NCBI GenBank assembly: GCA_002256115.1
Contig: NKIK01000001.1
Span: 62,001 to 126,000 of the forward strand
Direction of reading: 5' to 3'
DNA: 64,000 bases
Source of the DNA: Burkholderiales bacterium PBB3
GTDB lineage: Bacteria; Pseudomonadota; Gammaproteobacteria; Burkholderiales; Burkholderiaceae_C
Part shown: positions 34,746 to 43,530 of the stretch, piece after piece
Numbering within the stretch: the first letter of the stretch is position 1
How the letters are laid out: every line of letters starts with the position of its first letter
Notes under the pieces: model-generated
Seen by the model: only the letters and a program-made list of their open reading frames with translations
Told to the model about the DNA's origin: nothing
Databases searched by the model: none
Program-made: the position numbers and the translations under genes

Positions 34746-36095
34746 TTAGGCCAGCTTCTTGACCAGCACTTGGCTTTTGCGGTCCCAGTTGTACTTGCGC
34801 TTGCGGGCCTCGGGCAGCCACTCCGGGTCCACCTGAACAAAGCCGCGTTTTAAGAACCAATGCATGGTGCGCGTGGTCAGCACAAAAATGCTGTCCAGTC
34901 CCGCCGCTTTGGCTCGCTGCTCCACGCGTTTTAATACTCGCTCGCCATCGCCTTGGCCCTGCACATCCGGTGACACGGTCAGTGCCGCCATCTCGGCCGT
35001 TTTGGACTCGGGGTAGGGGTACAGGGCGGCGCAGGCGAAGATCACGCCATCGTGTTCGATGATGGTGTAGTTACCGGCATCGCGTTCAATCTCGGTGCGG
35101 CTGCGCTTGACCAAGGTGCCGTCTTTCTCAAACGGCTCAATCAACTGCAGGATGCCGCCCACATCTTCCTCAGTGGCCTCGCGCAGGCTCTCCAGTTTTT
35201 CATCCACCACCATGGTGCCAATGCCATCGTGCACATACACCTCTAAGAGAATCGCGCCATCGACCGCAAAGGGGATGATGTGGCTGCGTTCAACGCCGCT
35301 CTTGCAAGCCTTGACACAATGTTGCAGGTAAAACGCGGTGTCGGTAGGCTGATTGGCTGCGGGCAGGGCTTGCAGCAACTTTTCTGCCGCAGCCAGCGGC
35401 AGCTCGGTGTCAATCGGGTTGTCCTCACTAGCGGGCTGTGTGGGGTCCATGCGGATACCGGGCACCTCGGTCAGGAAGATCAGCTTGTCGGCCTGCAGCG
35501 CGGTGGCCACACTGGTGGCTACCTCTTCCATGGCCAAATTAAAGGCCTCACCGGTGGGTGAGAAGCCAAACGGCGACAACAAAACCATGGCCCCCATGTC
35601 CAGCGTGGTGGTGATACCAGCAATGTCCACCTTGCGCACCAGGCCGCTGTGCTGGAAATCGATGCCATCCACAATGCCGACGGGCCGCGCGGTGATGAAG
35701 TTGCCCGAGATGACACGCACCGTGGAGTCAGCCATAGGCGTATTGGGCAAGCCCTGGCTAAACGCGGCTTCAATCTCATAGCGCAGCTGGCCCGCAGCCT
35801 CTTGGGCGCAGTCCAATGCCACTTCATCGGTGATGCGGATGCCGTGGCTGTATTTGGGCGTGTGGCCTTTGGCCTTGAGCTGCTCGTTCACCTGCGGACG
35901 AAAGCCATGCACCAGCACAATCTTCACGCCCATGCTCTGAATCATGGCCAAGTCTTGCGCCAAGTGCTGCAGCTTGCCCGCCGCAATGGCCTCACCCGCG
36001 ATGCCCACCACAAAAGTCTGGTTGCGAAACTTGTGGATATAGGGCGCCACCGACCGGAACCAGGGAACGAAGGTGAAATTGAAGACAGAGGTCAT
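34746..36095 (-). CDS. argA: N-acetylglutamate synthase
   Basis: This 449-residue enzyme acetylates glutamate, the first step of arginine synthesis. The amino-acid-kinase-like domain (about 1-290) shows KIVLVHGFRPQVNEQLKAKG and VRVISGNFITARPVG. The C-terminal GNAT domain shows AALTVSPDVQGQGDGERVLKRVEQRA, the acetyl-CoA loop, and LTTRTMHWFLKRGFVQ. Domain order and length match classical ArgA. It converges with dsbB. It is probably feedback-inhibited by arginine, as is known for the family. Confidence 0.94.
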   Translation of the reverse strand: MTSVFNFTFVPWFRSVAPYIHKFRNQTFVVGIAGEAIAAGKLQHLAQDLAMIQSMGVKIVLVHGFRPQVNEQLKAKGHTPKYSHGIRITDEVALDCAQEAAGQLRYEIEAAFSQGLPNTPMADSTVRVISGNFITARPVGIVDGIDFQHSGLVRKVDIAGITTTLDMGAMVLLSPFGFSPTGEAFNLAMEEVATSVATALQADKLIFLTEVPGIRMDPTQPASEDNPIDTELPLAAAEKLLQALPAANQPTDTAFYLQHCVKACKSGVERSHIIPFAVDGAILLEVYVHDGIGTMVVDEKLESLREATEEDVGGILQLIEPFEKDGTLVKRSRTEIERDAGNYTIIEHDGVIFACAALYPYPESKTAEMAALTVSPDVQGQGDGERVLKRVEQRAKAAGLDSIFVLTTRTMHWFLKRGFVQVDPEWLPEARKRKYNWDRKSQVLVKKLA

Positions 36096-36107
36096 TGCGC
36101 AAAGAGA

Positions 36108-36503
36108 TTAGGGTTTAAAAATGACGACTTGAAGCCCGTCGACGACCTTGAAGTGTTTGCCGTTGCCGGTTAGCAGTGGCAGAGAATGTTCTAGCGCTGT
36201 TGCGGCGATCAATGCATCTGCCATATGCAAGCTATGCGACAAAGCGTGTTGTTCCACTAGCGCAATGGCTTGGTCGTTGATCGCGGGGGTGATTCCGAGG
36301 ATCGTATCTGGAGTGGACTTGAACGCCTTTTGCAGCGCTTTTTGCTCCTGCTTACTGCGGCAGCCTTGCAGCATCTCCATGTAGCTGACAGAGGAGATAG
36401 CCCAATCGCCCAAAGATTCGATCACGCGGCTGGCATTGGCGTTGCCTCTGGCGAGCCAAATCAGCACGTCAGTGTCAATCAGCACTTCCCTAGCCGCGCT
36501 CAT
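36108..36503 (-). CDS. vapC: VapC-type PIN-domain toxin
   Basis: This 131-residue PIN ribonuclease carries the acidic residues expected: Asp10 and Asp12 in VLIDTDVLIWLA, Glu in SYMEMLQG and Asp in LHMADALIAATAL. VapC toxins cleave tRNA or rRNA when free of antitoxin. The ATG at 36503 overlaps the antitoxin stop (ATGA), which sets the start. Its stop lies 12 bases from the argA start. Confidence 0.88.
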   Translation of the reverse strand: MSAAREVLIDTDVLIWLARGNANASRVIESLGDWAISSVSYMEMLQGCRSKQEQKALQKAFKSTPDTILGITPAINDQAIALVEQHALSHSLHMADALIAATALEHSLPLLTGNGKHFKVVDGLQVVIFKP

Positions 36504-36781
36504 GGCGCAATGGATGCGTAGCGCGCTTGCCGCATTTTTCGCACTGCTACAGCAGGGTCTTGCATGGCATCGTGCTGCTGCCACAGCCCCACGATGGCTT
36601 GCAAGTGCTGTGTTTTGTCAGAGGAGCTGGCTTTGGGTTGCTGGGCAAGAAACAGATCAACCGCCCGACGAATCAAAGCGCTCTTGGTCGACGCCGACCC
36701 ACGGCTGACTTGCGCCAGACGCTGCTGCTGCTGCTGAGTCAGGTAGATCTGGGTGCGCGATAGATCTGAGGCGTTTTTCAT
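36500..36781 (-). CDS. vapB: RHH-type antitoxin paired with VapC
   Basis: This 93-residue protein has the ribbon-helix-helix start LSRTQIYLTQQQQQRLAQVS and helix TKSALIRRAVDLFLAQQ. A run of five CTG/CAG codons encodes the glutamines. I chose the ATG at 36781, directly downstream of the palindrome at 36782-36800; an ATG at 36799 would place the palindrome inside the gene. The stop overlaps vapC by four bases. Autoregulation through the palindrome is likely. Confidence 0.82.
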   Translation of the reverse strand: MKNASDLSRTQIYLTQQQQQRLAQVSRGSASTKSALIRRAVDLFLAQQPKASSSDKTQHLQAIVGLWQQHDAMQDPAVAVRKMRQARYASIAP

Positions 36782-36800
36782 GATGTATGAACTATACATC
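36782..36800. promoter_or_regulatory. Palindrome at the vapBC start, probable operator
   Basis: GATGTAT-GAACT-ATACATC is a perfect seven-base inverted repeat with a five-base spacer, immediately upstream of the vapB start. RHH antitoxins commonly bind such sites with their toxin. The rest of the gap to 37061 shows no gene. Confidence 0.6.
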
Positions 36801-37061
36801 GCAGGCGCTGGCCCCGTCTACTTAGCCTACTGCGCCACAAAATCGGCGGAAACCAACAGGGGATGATTTTTTTAGGTAGGACCACGGGCAGCAAGAGGCT
36901 GCTGTGGTTTTGGGGTTTGTAGCGGGCCGTGAGGCGATCTATGCGGCAGAGAGATTGCAAAGAGCGGGCCAGATATGGCTTTTTTATCGCCCCAACGTTT
37001 GACATTCGCTGCATGCGAAAGATGGCGAAGCCAGCCTTTGCATGTCCATTCTATGAAAGGG

Positions 37062-37982
37062 TTAGGCGTACAGCTTGAGAGATGCAGGAAGTGCGGTCTT
37101 TTCAGCATCTGTGTACTGAGGAATGCTTACGCGAACGGATAAGTCCTCAAAGGGACCCTCTTCGATGAAGAACCGCCCCTTTGCTGCAAAGAACATGGGG
37201 TTTACGTCGCGCCGAACAACGTCGGCAAACCAGTTCGCTGCTTTTGTTGCTTGCCTAACGAGGTCATAGCATCTGTCCTGCCAAGCTTCGAACTCCACCA
37301 GGTCAGCGTCGTAGTCAGTGTTGTTTGCTGGTCTTCGGTAGAAGCGATCTGCGACGTAGTAGTTCCCCAGTGAGTCGCTGTGCTTCATAAATTCGTCAGA
37401 AGCGCAGTGCAGGAGAACAGACAGCGAGATCGCCGCGCGGCTGAGCTCGTCAAACTCCGGCGGCCAGATTGTGGCGTTGACACGCTTGCGAAAATTGAAG
37501 AGCGCAGACGGCATGTCCTCGCGCCAGCGTTGGCTTGGTGAGAGTGCGTGACTTGTCCATGATTGCCAATTCTCCAGGTCGCACAGTTCGACTGCGGTAT
37601 CAACGACTGCTGAAATGGCGGTTTGTTGTGCGAGCCTTACATGGTCAATCGTCTCGCTTAGAGTCTCGGTCACCCAGAGTTCATGCACCGACTTAACTTG
37701 GTGCAGTTTATCGACAGGCCAACCCACCTCGTTCTTGTCGATCTCGGTATGGTGGTTCGGGCAAAGAAGTATCAAGTTATGGTAGCTGTCACGCTCCTCT
37801 GACGTTAACAAGCTTTTCCCTCGCGCAGCATTTTCCTTGTCGCCCACGATGTGTGCCTGTTCCCCTAAAGTGAACGAAGCTGTCGGTGATGTTGCTTCCT
37901 GAGTTAATGGGGTTTTGCAGATTGCACATCGGTTCCCTGATCGTCCCCAGAGAATTTTGACGTCTTTGCTTTTTATAGGCAC
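37062..37982 (-). CDS. HNH endonuclease domain protein
   Basis: This 306-residue protein has an N-terminal HNH nuclease domain: RCAICKTPL, EQAHIVGDKENAARG and NLILLCPNHHTEID, with the paired Cys residues for zinc. The rest (about 110-306) is not recognisable and lacks obvious membrane segments. Base composition looks lower in GC than neighbouring housekeeping genes. It lies in a small accessory patch with VapBC and a membrane protein, so a defence or mobile-element role is possible but not shown. Confidence 0.72.
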   Translation of the reverse strand: MPIKSKDVKILWGRSGNRCAICKTPLTQEATSPTASFTLGEQAHIVGDKENAARGKSLLTSEERDSYHNLILLCPNHHTEIDKNEVGWPVDKLHQVKSVHELWVTETLSETIDHVRLAQQTAISAVVDTAVELCDLENWQSWTSHALSPSQRWREDMPSALFNFRKRVNATIWPPEFDELSRAAISLSVLLHCASDEFMKHSDSLGNYYVADRFYRRPANNTDYDADLVEFEAWQDRCYDLVRQATKAANWFADVVRRDVNPMFFAAKGRFFIEEGPFEDLSVRVSIPQYTDAEKTALPASLKLYA

Positions 37983-38081
37983 GGAAAAGTCCTCAGGAAC
38001 GTCGAATATTGGAGGCCACCGGCACGCGACACGCGCCGCGCAGCTGCGACATGATGTCGCCTGTTCGTGTGGGCCGACCAG

Positions 38082-38822
38082 CTAGATATCCTTGTCGTGT
38101 GGCAAGGTTTCATTTCTAAGTTCTGCAAATGTCTTGCCGAATGAAGGATTGTATTTTCGAGCCTCTTCTATTGAGAGACACGGGATCTTGAACTTGGCCG
38201 TGTGTGCGTAGCCAAATACATCATGTATTTCCACCTTGACGCTTACACCTTGCTTTTTTGGCGCGGGAAAGCAGCCTCCCCAGCTATCTGATTGCTCAAA
38301 ATATACTACTCCGTTCGTCGACCTTCCCGGCTCCAAGAATGACGAAGGATTGGCCCCAGGCATGATGCTGCGTTGAGTCAAGAACGGATAAACCTTGATG
38401 TTCTCACCGATCTTCGCTTGAAAATCATGAATGGCTGCGATCTGATTGCGTAACCAGTACCAGCCCACTCCATACCGAAGCCAAAGAACACTAAACGGAC
38501 GAAGGTGCCAATGGTAGCCAACGGAGATGTTTTTTATGCTAGACGCGGCGGAACCGACATTTGCCACGGCCAGATAGAGTGCGATCCCCGTTCTATGCAC
38601 GGGTTGGTTGTCACGTTCAGCACCAGTAAAAAACGTACAGCAAAAGGTCGGTCCGTCAATATGGGAAATTCTGAATTTGGGTCGACGCCGCAGTGCCGCA
38701 AATATTCCACTTGCCCATCCCAGTAGTAGCGTAACTATGAACACGGCAACACCCGCGACGCCCTGGTTGTCGTTCAACCACTTGGCAGTGACAAGGTAGG
38801 TGGTGGTAAGTGAGTCAAACAT
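38082..38822 (-). CDS. Hypothetical membrane-anchored protein
   Basis: I do not recognise this 246-residue protein. It has one clear hydrophobic segment near the start, GVAGVAVFIVTLLLGWASG (about 21-39), then a mainly beta-type soluble part. Several Trp and Tyr residues cluster in YHWHLRPFSVLWLRYGVGW. It is preceded by 376 bases without a gene and sits in the same lower-GC patch as the HNH gene, 99 bases upstream of it. No catalytic motif is visible. Confidence 0.55.
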   Translation of the reverse strand: MFDSLTTTYLVTAKWLNDNQGVAGVAVFIVTLLLGWASGIFAALRRRPKFRISHIDGPTFCCTFFTGAERDNQPVHRTGIALYLAVANVGSAASSIKNISVGYHWHLRPFSVLWLRYGVGWYWLRNQIAAIHDFQAKIGENIKVYPFLTQRSIMPGANPSSFLEPGRSTNGVVYFEQSDSWGGCFPAPKKQGVSVKVEIHDVFGYAHTAKFKIPCLSIEEARKYNPSFGKTFAELRNETLPHDKDI

Positions 38823-39198
38823 CTAACGTGATACGAAAATCGAATCCACGACGAATCGTGGCTCTAACTTGGCGGGATGAATTGACTTTTTTCGCATGTC
38901 GTTGATTTATAACCGGTTTTGTTGTGCTAGCCGTTCTAGGGCGGCTCCACTGTTCCTAGCATGTCGCCAGAGCGCACCGTGGTGCCAAGGCCTTGCTGGG
39001 TATCAAGACACTAGAGCCAGTGCGTGAGCGCTCTAGCCATTGCATTGCAATTAAATGCAAACCAATGTCTGTCACGCCCAGCAACTTGCTATTACTTTAG
39101 TAGCTTATCCCGCACTATCCACGGCCTGAATGGCCGATTTGGCTGTATAAACCCCGCTCAAAGAGCCCCATGGCCGTCAGCCGGGATAATTGCACCCA
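38823..39198. other. Intergenic stretch of 376 bases
   Basis: No open frame with family resemblance or tRNA-like fold is seen. It holds an inverted repeat CTAGAGC...GCTCTAG at 39011-39036 and a family A repeat at 39088-39143. The hrpA promoter probably lies in its right half, but no convincing -35/-10 pair was identified. Confidence 0.6.
39088..39143. repeat. Dispersed repeat family A, copy 5
   Basis: GCTATTACTTTAGTAGCTTA, then TCCCGCACTATCCACGGCCT, then GAATGGCCGATTTGGC. It lies about 55 bases upstream of the hrpA start. The CGGCC-TGAAT-GGCCG stem seen in copy 2 is kept. Confidence 0.85.
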
Positions 39199-42100
39199 AT
39201 GTCTGATACCTCTTCTCCCGCTTCCGTGCCAGTTTCCAAACGCTTGCAAATCGAATTCCCCGAGTCGCTTCCCGTATCTGGCAAACGCCAGGAAATCATG
39301 GACGCTATTCACCAGCACCAGGTGGTTATCGTCTGTGGCGAGACCGGTTCCGGCAAGACGACGCAGCTGCCCAAGATCGCCCTAGCCATGGGCCGGGGCA
39401 AGCTGAACTACCCCGAAGGCCAGCGCGGCAAGCTGATTGGGCACACCCAACCTCGCCGCATTGCCGCCAGCAGCGTGGCCAAACGGATTGCCGAAGAACT
39501 GAAGACGCCGTTGGGCGATGTGGTGGGCTTCAAGGTGCGGTTTCAAGACCGATTGAGCAAAGACGCCTCCGTCAAGCTGATGACTGACGGTATCTTGCTG
39601 GCCGAGACGCAGACAGACCCACTGCTCAACAACTACGACACCATCATCATCGACGAGGCGCATGAGCGTTCGCTGAATATCGACTTTCTGCTGGGCTACC
39701 TGCGCCAGATACTGCCGCGCAGGCCAGACCTCAAAATCATCGTCACCTCGGCCACGATTGATGCGCAGCGTTTTGCAGACCACTTTGCCTCCAGCAAAGG
39801 CCCCGCGCCGGTGATCATGGTGTCGGGCCGTATGTTCCCGGTGGAGCAACGCTACCGGCCGTTCGAAGAATCGCGCGAATACGACCTGAATGACGCTATT
39901 GCCGATGGCGTGGACGAGCTGTGGCGCGATCCGCACAACCAGGGCGACATTCTGGTGTTCCTGCCCGGCGAGCGTGAGATTCGCGAAGCGGCAGACCACC
40001 TGCGCAAGCACGTAAGCCACCAGCCGGTGATGCGCAATGCCGAAGTGCTGCCGTTGTTTGCCCGACTGAGCCCCGCCGAGCAGGACCGCATTTTTGACGG
40101 CCACACCGGGCGGCGCATTGTGCTGGCCACCAACGTAGCCGAAACATCGCTCACCGTGCCCGGCACGCGCTATGTGATTGATGCCGGTACCGCGCGCATC
40201 AAGCGCTACAGCTTCCGCAGCAAGGTGGAGCAGTTGCTGGTGGAGCCCATCAGCCAAAGCTCGGCCAATCAGCGCGCAGGGCGCTGCGGGCGCGTGGCCA
40301 ACGGCATTTGCATTCGTTTGTACGACCAGAAGGACTTTGACGGACGGGACAAATTCACCGACCCAGAAATTCTGCGCAGCTCGCTGGCTGGCGTTATCTT
40401 GCGGATGAAGTCGCTGCACCTGGGCATCGTGGAAGATTTTCCGTTTCTGGAGCGCCCCAGTGGCCGTGCGATTGCCGATGGCTACCAGTTGCTGAATGAA
40501 CTGGGCGCGGTGGACGATGCGAATGAGCTGACGCCGCTGGGACAAGAGCTGAGCCGTTTACCACTGGACCCGCGCGTGGGGCGCATGTTGCTGGAGGCGC
40601 GTAGCCGTGAGGCGCTGGACGAAGCCTTGGTGATTGCGAGCGCCTTGAGTGTGCAAGATGTACGCGACCGACCCATGGAGGCGCAGCAGCAAGCCGATGC
40701 GGCGCACCAAAAGTTTGACGACGAGAAAAGTGAATTCTCGGGCTACCTCAAACTGTGGAAGTGGATCAATGACGCACGCGGTGGTTCCTCAGCTACAGAG
40801 CCGGGCGTTGGGGCGCATGGGCGTTCTGCGCAGGTAAAGGAGGAGCCCGCGCAGCGGGCGGGGGACACGGAGCAGAACGTCCGTGCGCCCCAACGCCCAG
40901 CGCACGCACAAACGCACCCAACAACCCACAAACTCAGCAACCGTCAATACGAGCAGCTCCTACGCCAAAACTTCGTCAGCATGCGCCGCGTGCGGGAGTG
41001 GAAGGACATCTACAGCCAGCTCCATACCGTGGTTGCTGAGCACAAATGGCGCTTGAACACCAAGCCTGCGAGCTACGAGCAACTGCATTTATCCATGCTG
41101 TCCGGCCTGCTGGGCAATATCGGCTGCAAGCTCGAAGAAGGGCAGAACGGCGAATATTTGGGCGCGCGCAGCATCAAGTTCTTTGCCCACCCCGGCGCGC
41201 ACTTGACCAAGAAGCCGGGCAAATGGATCGTGGCGGCCGAATTGGTCGAAACCACGCGTCTGTTTGGCCGCGGCATTGCGAATATTGAGCCGCAGTGGCT
41301 AGAGCAGGTGGGCGGGCATTTGCTCAAGAAACAACTGCTAGACCCGCACTGGGAAAAGAAGGCCGCCGAGGTGGTAGCGCTGGAGCGGGCCACGCTGTAC
41401 GGCATCGTCGTCTACAGCGGGCGCAAGGTGAACTATGGCCGGGTTGACATGCACGGCGCGCGAGAAATCTTTATCCGCGAAGCACTGGTCGGCAAAGAGT
41501 GGGAAACCACGCTGCCATTCTTGGCGGCCAACCAAAAGCTCATCAAGCAGGTAGAAGACCTGGAGCACAAGGCGCGCCGGCAAGACGTGCTGGTGGACGA
41601 CGAGCTGATCTATGCGTTTTACGACCAGCAGTTGCCCGCCGATGTGTGCAGCGGCTACAGCTTTGAACGCTGGTACCGCGAGGAATCCAAGAAGCCGCAA
41701 TACAACTTGGGAGGCTGGGCGACAGAGCGTTCTGCGCAGGTAAAAGGAGGAGGCCAAGGGCCGGGGCCAACAGGTGCGGGGGAGCAGAGCGCTCTGTCGC
41801 CTAGCCGCCCAGAGTGCACCCTCCTTCGCCTGACCCGCGAAGAGCTGATGCGCCACGAGGCGGCGGGCATCACCACCGCGTCTTTCCCCAAAACCGTTCG
41901 TTTGGGTGGCGTGGACTGCGCGGCCACTTACCTGCACGAACCCGGCGATGCGCGGGATGGCATTACGGTCACCGTGCCGCTGTTTGTATTGAACCAGGTC
42001 AACGACGAGCGCTGCGAATGGCTGGTGCCCGGCATGTTGAAAGAAAAAGTACAGGCGCTGCTAAAGACCCTACACCAGCGCCCACGCAGCCGCTTGGTGC

Positions 42101-43413
42101 CGCTGCCCGACACCGCCACCAAATTCACCGATCTGCTGAACGCGCCCGAAAAGTTTGGCGCGGGTGGCCTGGTAGATGCGCTGCTGAAGCTGGTGCGCGA
42201 CGCGACTGCGCTGGACGTTGTGAAGGCCGACATCAAGGTCGACATGCTGACGCCGCACTACTTCATGAACTTCCGGGTGGTGGACGAACATGGCCGCCAA
42301 CTGGGCCAAGGCCGCAACCTGGGTGCGCTGAAAGCCGAATGGGGCAAACAGGCGCGGGGTGCGTTTCAGGCGCTGGCCAATTTGAAGCTGGGGCAGGGTG
42401 CTGTGAACCCACCCCCGGCAGCCACACCAGCGCCCCAAACTGCTGGATTAGTAAAGAAAAGTGGCTTGCAGCCCATGGATAGTGCGGGAGCAGCTCCTAA
42501 AAATGTAGCAAATACTCCTGCCAAACCCAATGTGACCGAGCTCCGCCACACCGCCTGGACCTTTGGCGAGCTGCCAGAGTTGCTGGAAATCCGCAAAGGC
42601 GGCCAGACCTTGATTGGATTCCCGGCGCTAATAGACGGCGGCGATGCGGTGACGGTAGAAGTGTTTGATGAACCCGAAGTGGCGGCCAGCAAACACCGCG
42701 CGGGATTGCGCCGCCTGTTCGCACTGCAAATCAAGGATGCGCTGAAATACCTGGAAAAGAATATCCCCGACCTGCAGAAGATGGCCGTGGCGTATATGAA
42801 CGTAGGCAAGAACGACAACAACACGGGCGGCGGCACGATTGAAGAGTTGCGCGAGCAGATCATCGCCGTGGCGCTGGACCGCGCTTTCTTGCTAGACCCG
42901 CTGCCCACCGATGAATTCGCCTTCAAGCGCCGAATCGAAGAAGGCCGTGGCCGCCTGACGCTGATTGCCAACGAGGTAGCACGCATGGCGAGCGTCATCT
43001 TGTTGGAGTACGCCGCTGCGGCGCGCAAGATCAAGGACACCAAGAATGCGCCGGATGCGACCGCAGATGCCCAACAGCAGCTCAACCGCTTGATCCCCAA
43101 GAAGTTTTTGCAAGCCACGCCGTGGGACCGGCTACAGCACCTGGCGCGCTACCTCAAAGCTATCACGCTGCGGCTGGACAAATACCGCGCCGACCCAGCC
43201 CGCGATGCCGCGCGCATGCTGGAGTTGCGCCCGCAAGACCAGCGCTATTGGCGCCTGGTGGCCGAACGCAAGGGCGCGATGGATGAGCGCATGCAAGAGT
43301 TCCGCTGGTTGCTGGAAGAGCTGCGGGTGAGCTTTTTTGCGCAGGAATTGAAGACTCCGCAGCCGGTGAGTGTGAAGCGCCTGGACAAAGCCTGGGCCCA
43401 ACTGGGCTCGTAA
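39199..43413 (+). CDS. hrpA: ATP-dependent RNA helicase HrpA
   Basis: This 1404-residue DEAH-box helicase remodels RNA; in E. coli HrpA acts on mRNA and stalled ribosomes. Walker A is GETGSGKTTQ, the box is IIIDEAHERS, motif III is VTSATIDAQRF and motif VI is SQSSANQRAGRCGRV. The ATG at 39199 is chosen over an in-frame TTG at 39190. It is about 100 residues longer than the E. coli protein. The excess is largely three repeat-derived inserts: residues about 535-567 and 837-870 (family B) and 1086-1105 (family A). A further B copy lies 12 bases after the stop. Confidence 0.93.
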   Translation: MSDTSSPASVPVSKRLQIEFPESLPVSGKRQEIMDAIHQHQVVIVCGETGSGKTTQLPKIALAMGRGKLNYPEGQRGKLIGHTQPRRIAASSVAKRIAEELKTPLGDVVGFKVRFQDRLSKDASVKLMTDGILLAETQTDPLLNNYDTIIIDEAHERSLNIDFLLGYLRQILPRRPDLKIIVTSATIDAQRFADHFASSKGPAPVIMVSGRMFPVEQRYRPFEESREYDLNDAIADGVDELWRDPHNQGDILVFLPGEREIREAADHLRKHVSHQPVMRNAEVLPLFARLSPAEQDRIFDGHTGRRIVLATNVAETSLTVPGTRYVIDAGTARIKRYSFRSKVEQLLVEPISQSSANQRAGRCGRVANGICIRLYDQKDFDGRDKFTDPEILRSSLAGVILRMKSLHLGIVEDFPFLERPSGRAIADGYQLLNELGAVDDANELTPLGQELSRLPLDPRVGRMLLEARSREALDEALVIASALSVQDVRDRPMEAQQQADAAHQKFDDEKSEFSGYLKLWKWINDARGGSSATEPGVGAHGRSAQVKEEPAQRAGDTEQNVRAPQRPAHAQTHPTTHKLSNRQYEQLLRQNFVSMRRVREWKDIYSQLHTVVAEHKWRLNTKPASYEQLHLSMLSGLLGNIGCKLEEGQNGEYLGARSIKFFAHPGAHLTKKPGKWIVAAELVETTRLFGRGIANIEPQWLEQVGGHLLKKQLLDPHWEKKAAEVVALERATLYGIVVYSGRKVNYGRVDMHGAREIFIREALVGKEWETTLPFLAANQKLIKQVEDLEHKARRQDVLVDDELIYAFYDQQLPADVCSGYSFERWYREESKKPQYNLGGWATERSAQVKGGGQGPGPTGAGEQSALSPSRPECTLLRLTREELMRHEAAGITTASFPKTVRLGGVDCAATYLHEPGDARDGITVTVPLFVLNQVNDERCEWLVPGMLKEKVQALLKTLHQRPRSRLVPLPDTATKFTDLLNAPEKFGAGGLVDALLKLVRDATALDVVKADIKVDMLTPHYFMNFRVVDEHGRQLGQGRNLGALKAEWGKQARGAFQALANLKLGQGAVNPPPAATPAPQTAGLVKKSGLQPMDSAGAAPKNVANTPAKPNVTELRHTAWTFGELPELLEIRKGGQTLIGFPALIDGGDAVTVEVFDEPEVAASKHRAGLRRLFALQIKDALKYLEKNIPDLQKMAVAYMNVGKNDNNTGGGTIEELREQIIAVALDRAFLLDPLPTDEFAFKRRIEEGRGRLTLIANEVARMASVILLEYAAAARKIKDTKNAPDATADAQQQLNRLIPKKFLQATPWDRLQHLARYLKAITLRLDKYRADPARDAARMLELRPQDQRYWRLVAERKGAMDERMQEFRWLLEELRVSFFAQELKTPQPVSVKRLDKAWAQLGS
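40803..40898. repeat. Family B hairpin element inside hrpA, copy 1
   Basis: The 27-base arms at 40803-40829 and 40872-40898 pair at 25 of 27 positions (outer part GGGCGTTGGGGCGCA). The 42-base core at 40830-40871 contains AGGTAAAGGAGGAGCCCGCG. At 96 bases it adds exactly 32 codons and is translated as GRSAQVKEEPAQRAGDTEQ. Confidence 0.85.
41709..41810. repeat. Family B hairpin element inside hrpA, copy 2
   Basis: The 27-base arms pair at 24 of 27 positions, with inner part GGCGACAGAGCG. The core starts AGGTAAAAGGAGGAGGCCAA and is more diverged and longer (48 bases) than in the other copies. At 102 bases it adds 34 codons, read as ERSAQVKGGGQGPGPTGAG. Confidence 0.8.
42456..42513. repeat. Family A repeat inside hrpA, copy 6 (inverted)
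   Basis: GATAGTGCGGGAGCAGCTCC followed by TAAAAATGTAGCAAATA is the reverse complement of the family core. It is translated in frame as LQPMDSAGAAPKNVANT in a low-complexity linker between conserved helicase regions. Confidence 0.85.
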
Positions 43414-43425
43414 GGCTGGGAGCCG

Positions 43426-43522
43426 GGGAGCCTGGGTGGCAGAGCGTTTTGCGAAGGTAAAAGAGGGAGGCCGCGCAGCGGGCGGAGGACACGAAGCAAA
43501 AGGTTCTGCCGCCCACGCTCCC
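43426..43522. repeat. Family B hairpin element after hrpA, copy 3
   Basis: It begins 12 bases after the hrpA stop. The arms are imperfect (for example GGGAGC...GCTCCC outside and TTTTGC...GCAAAA inside). The core AAGGTAAAAGAGGGAGGCCG is a variant of the shared core. It fills the gap to the convergent sugar dehydrogenase gene and could act as a terminator. Confidence 0.8.
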
Positions 43523-43530
43523 AGGCGGGC

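Noticed and set aside
36718-36740. A CTG trinucleotide run as a phase-variable tract
   Set aside because: Only about five units; it encodes glutamines in the antitoxin and changes in unit number would keep the frame.
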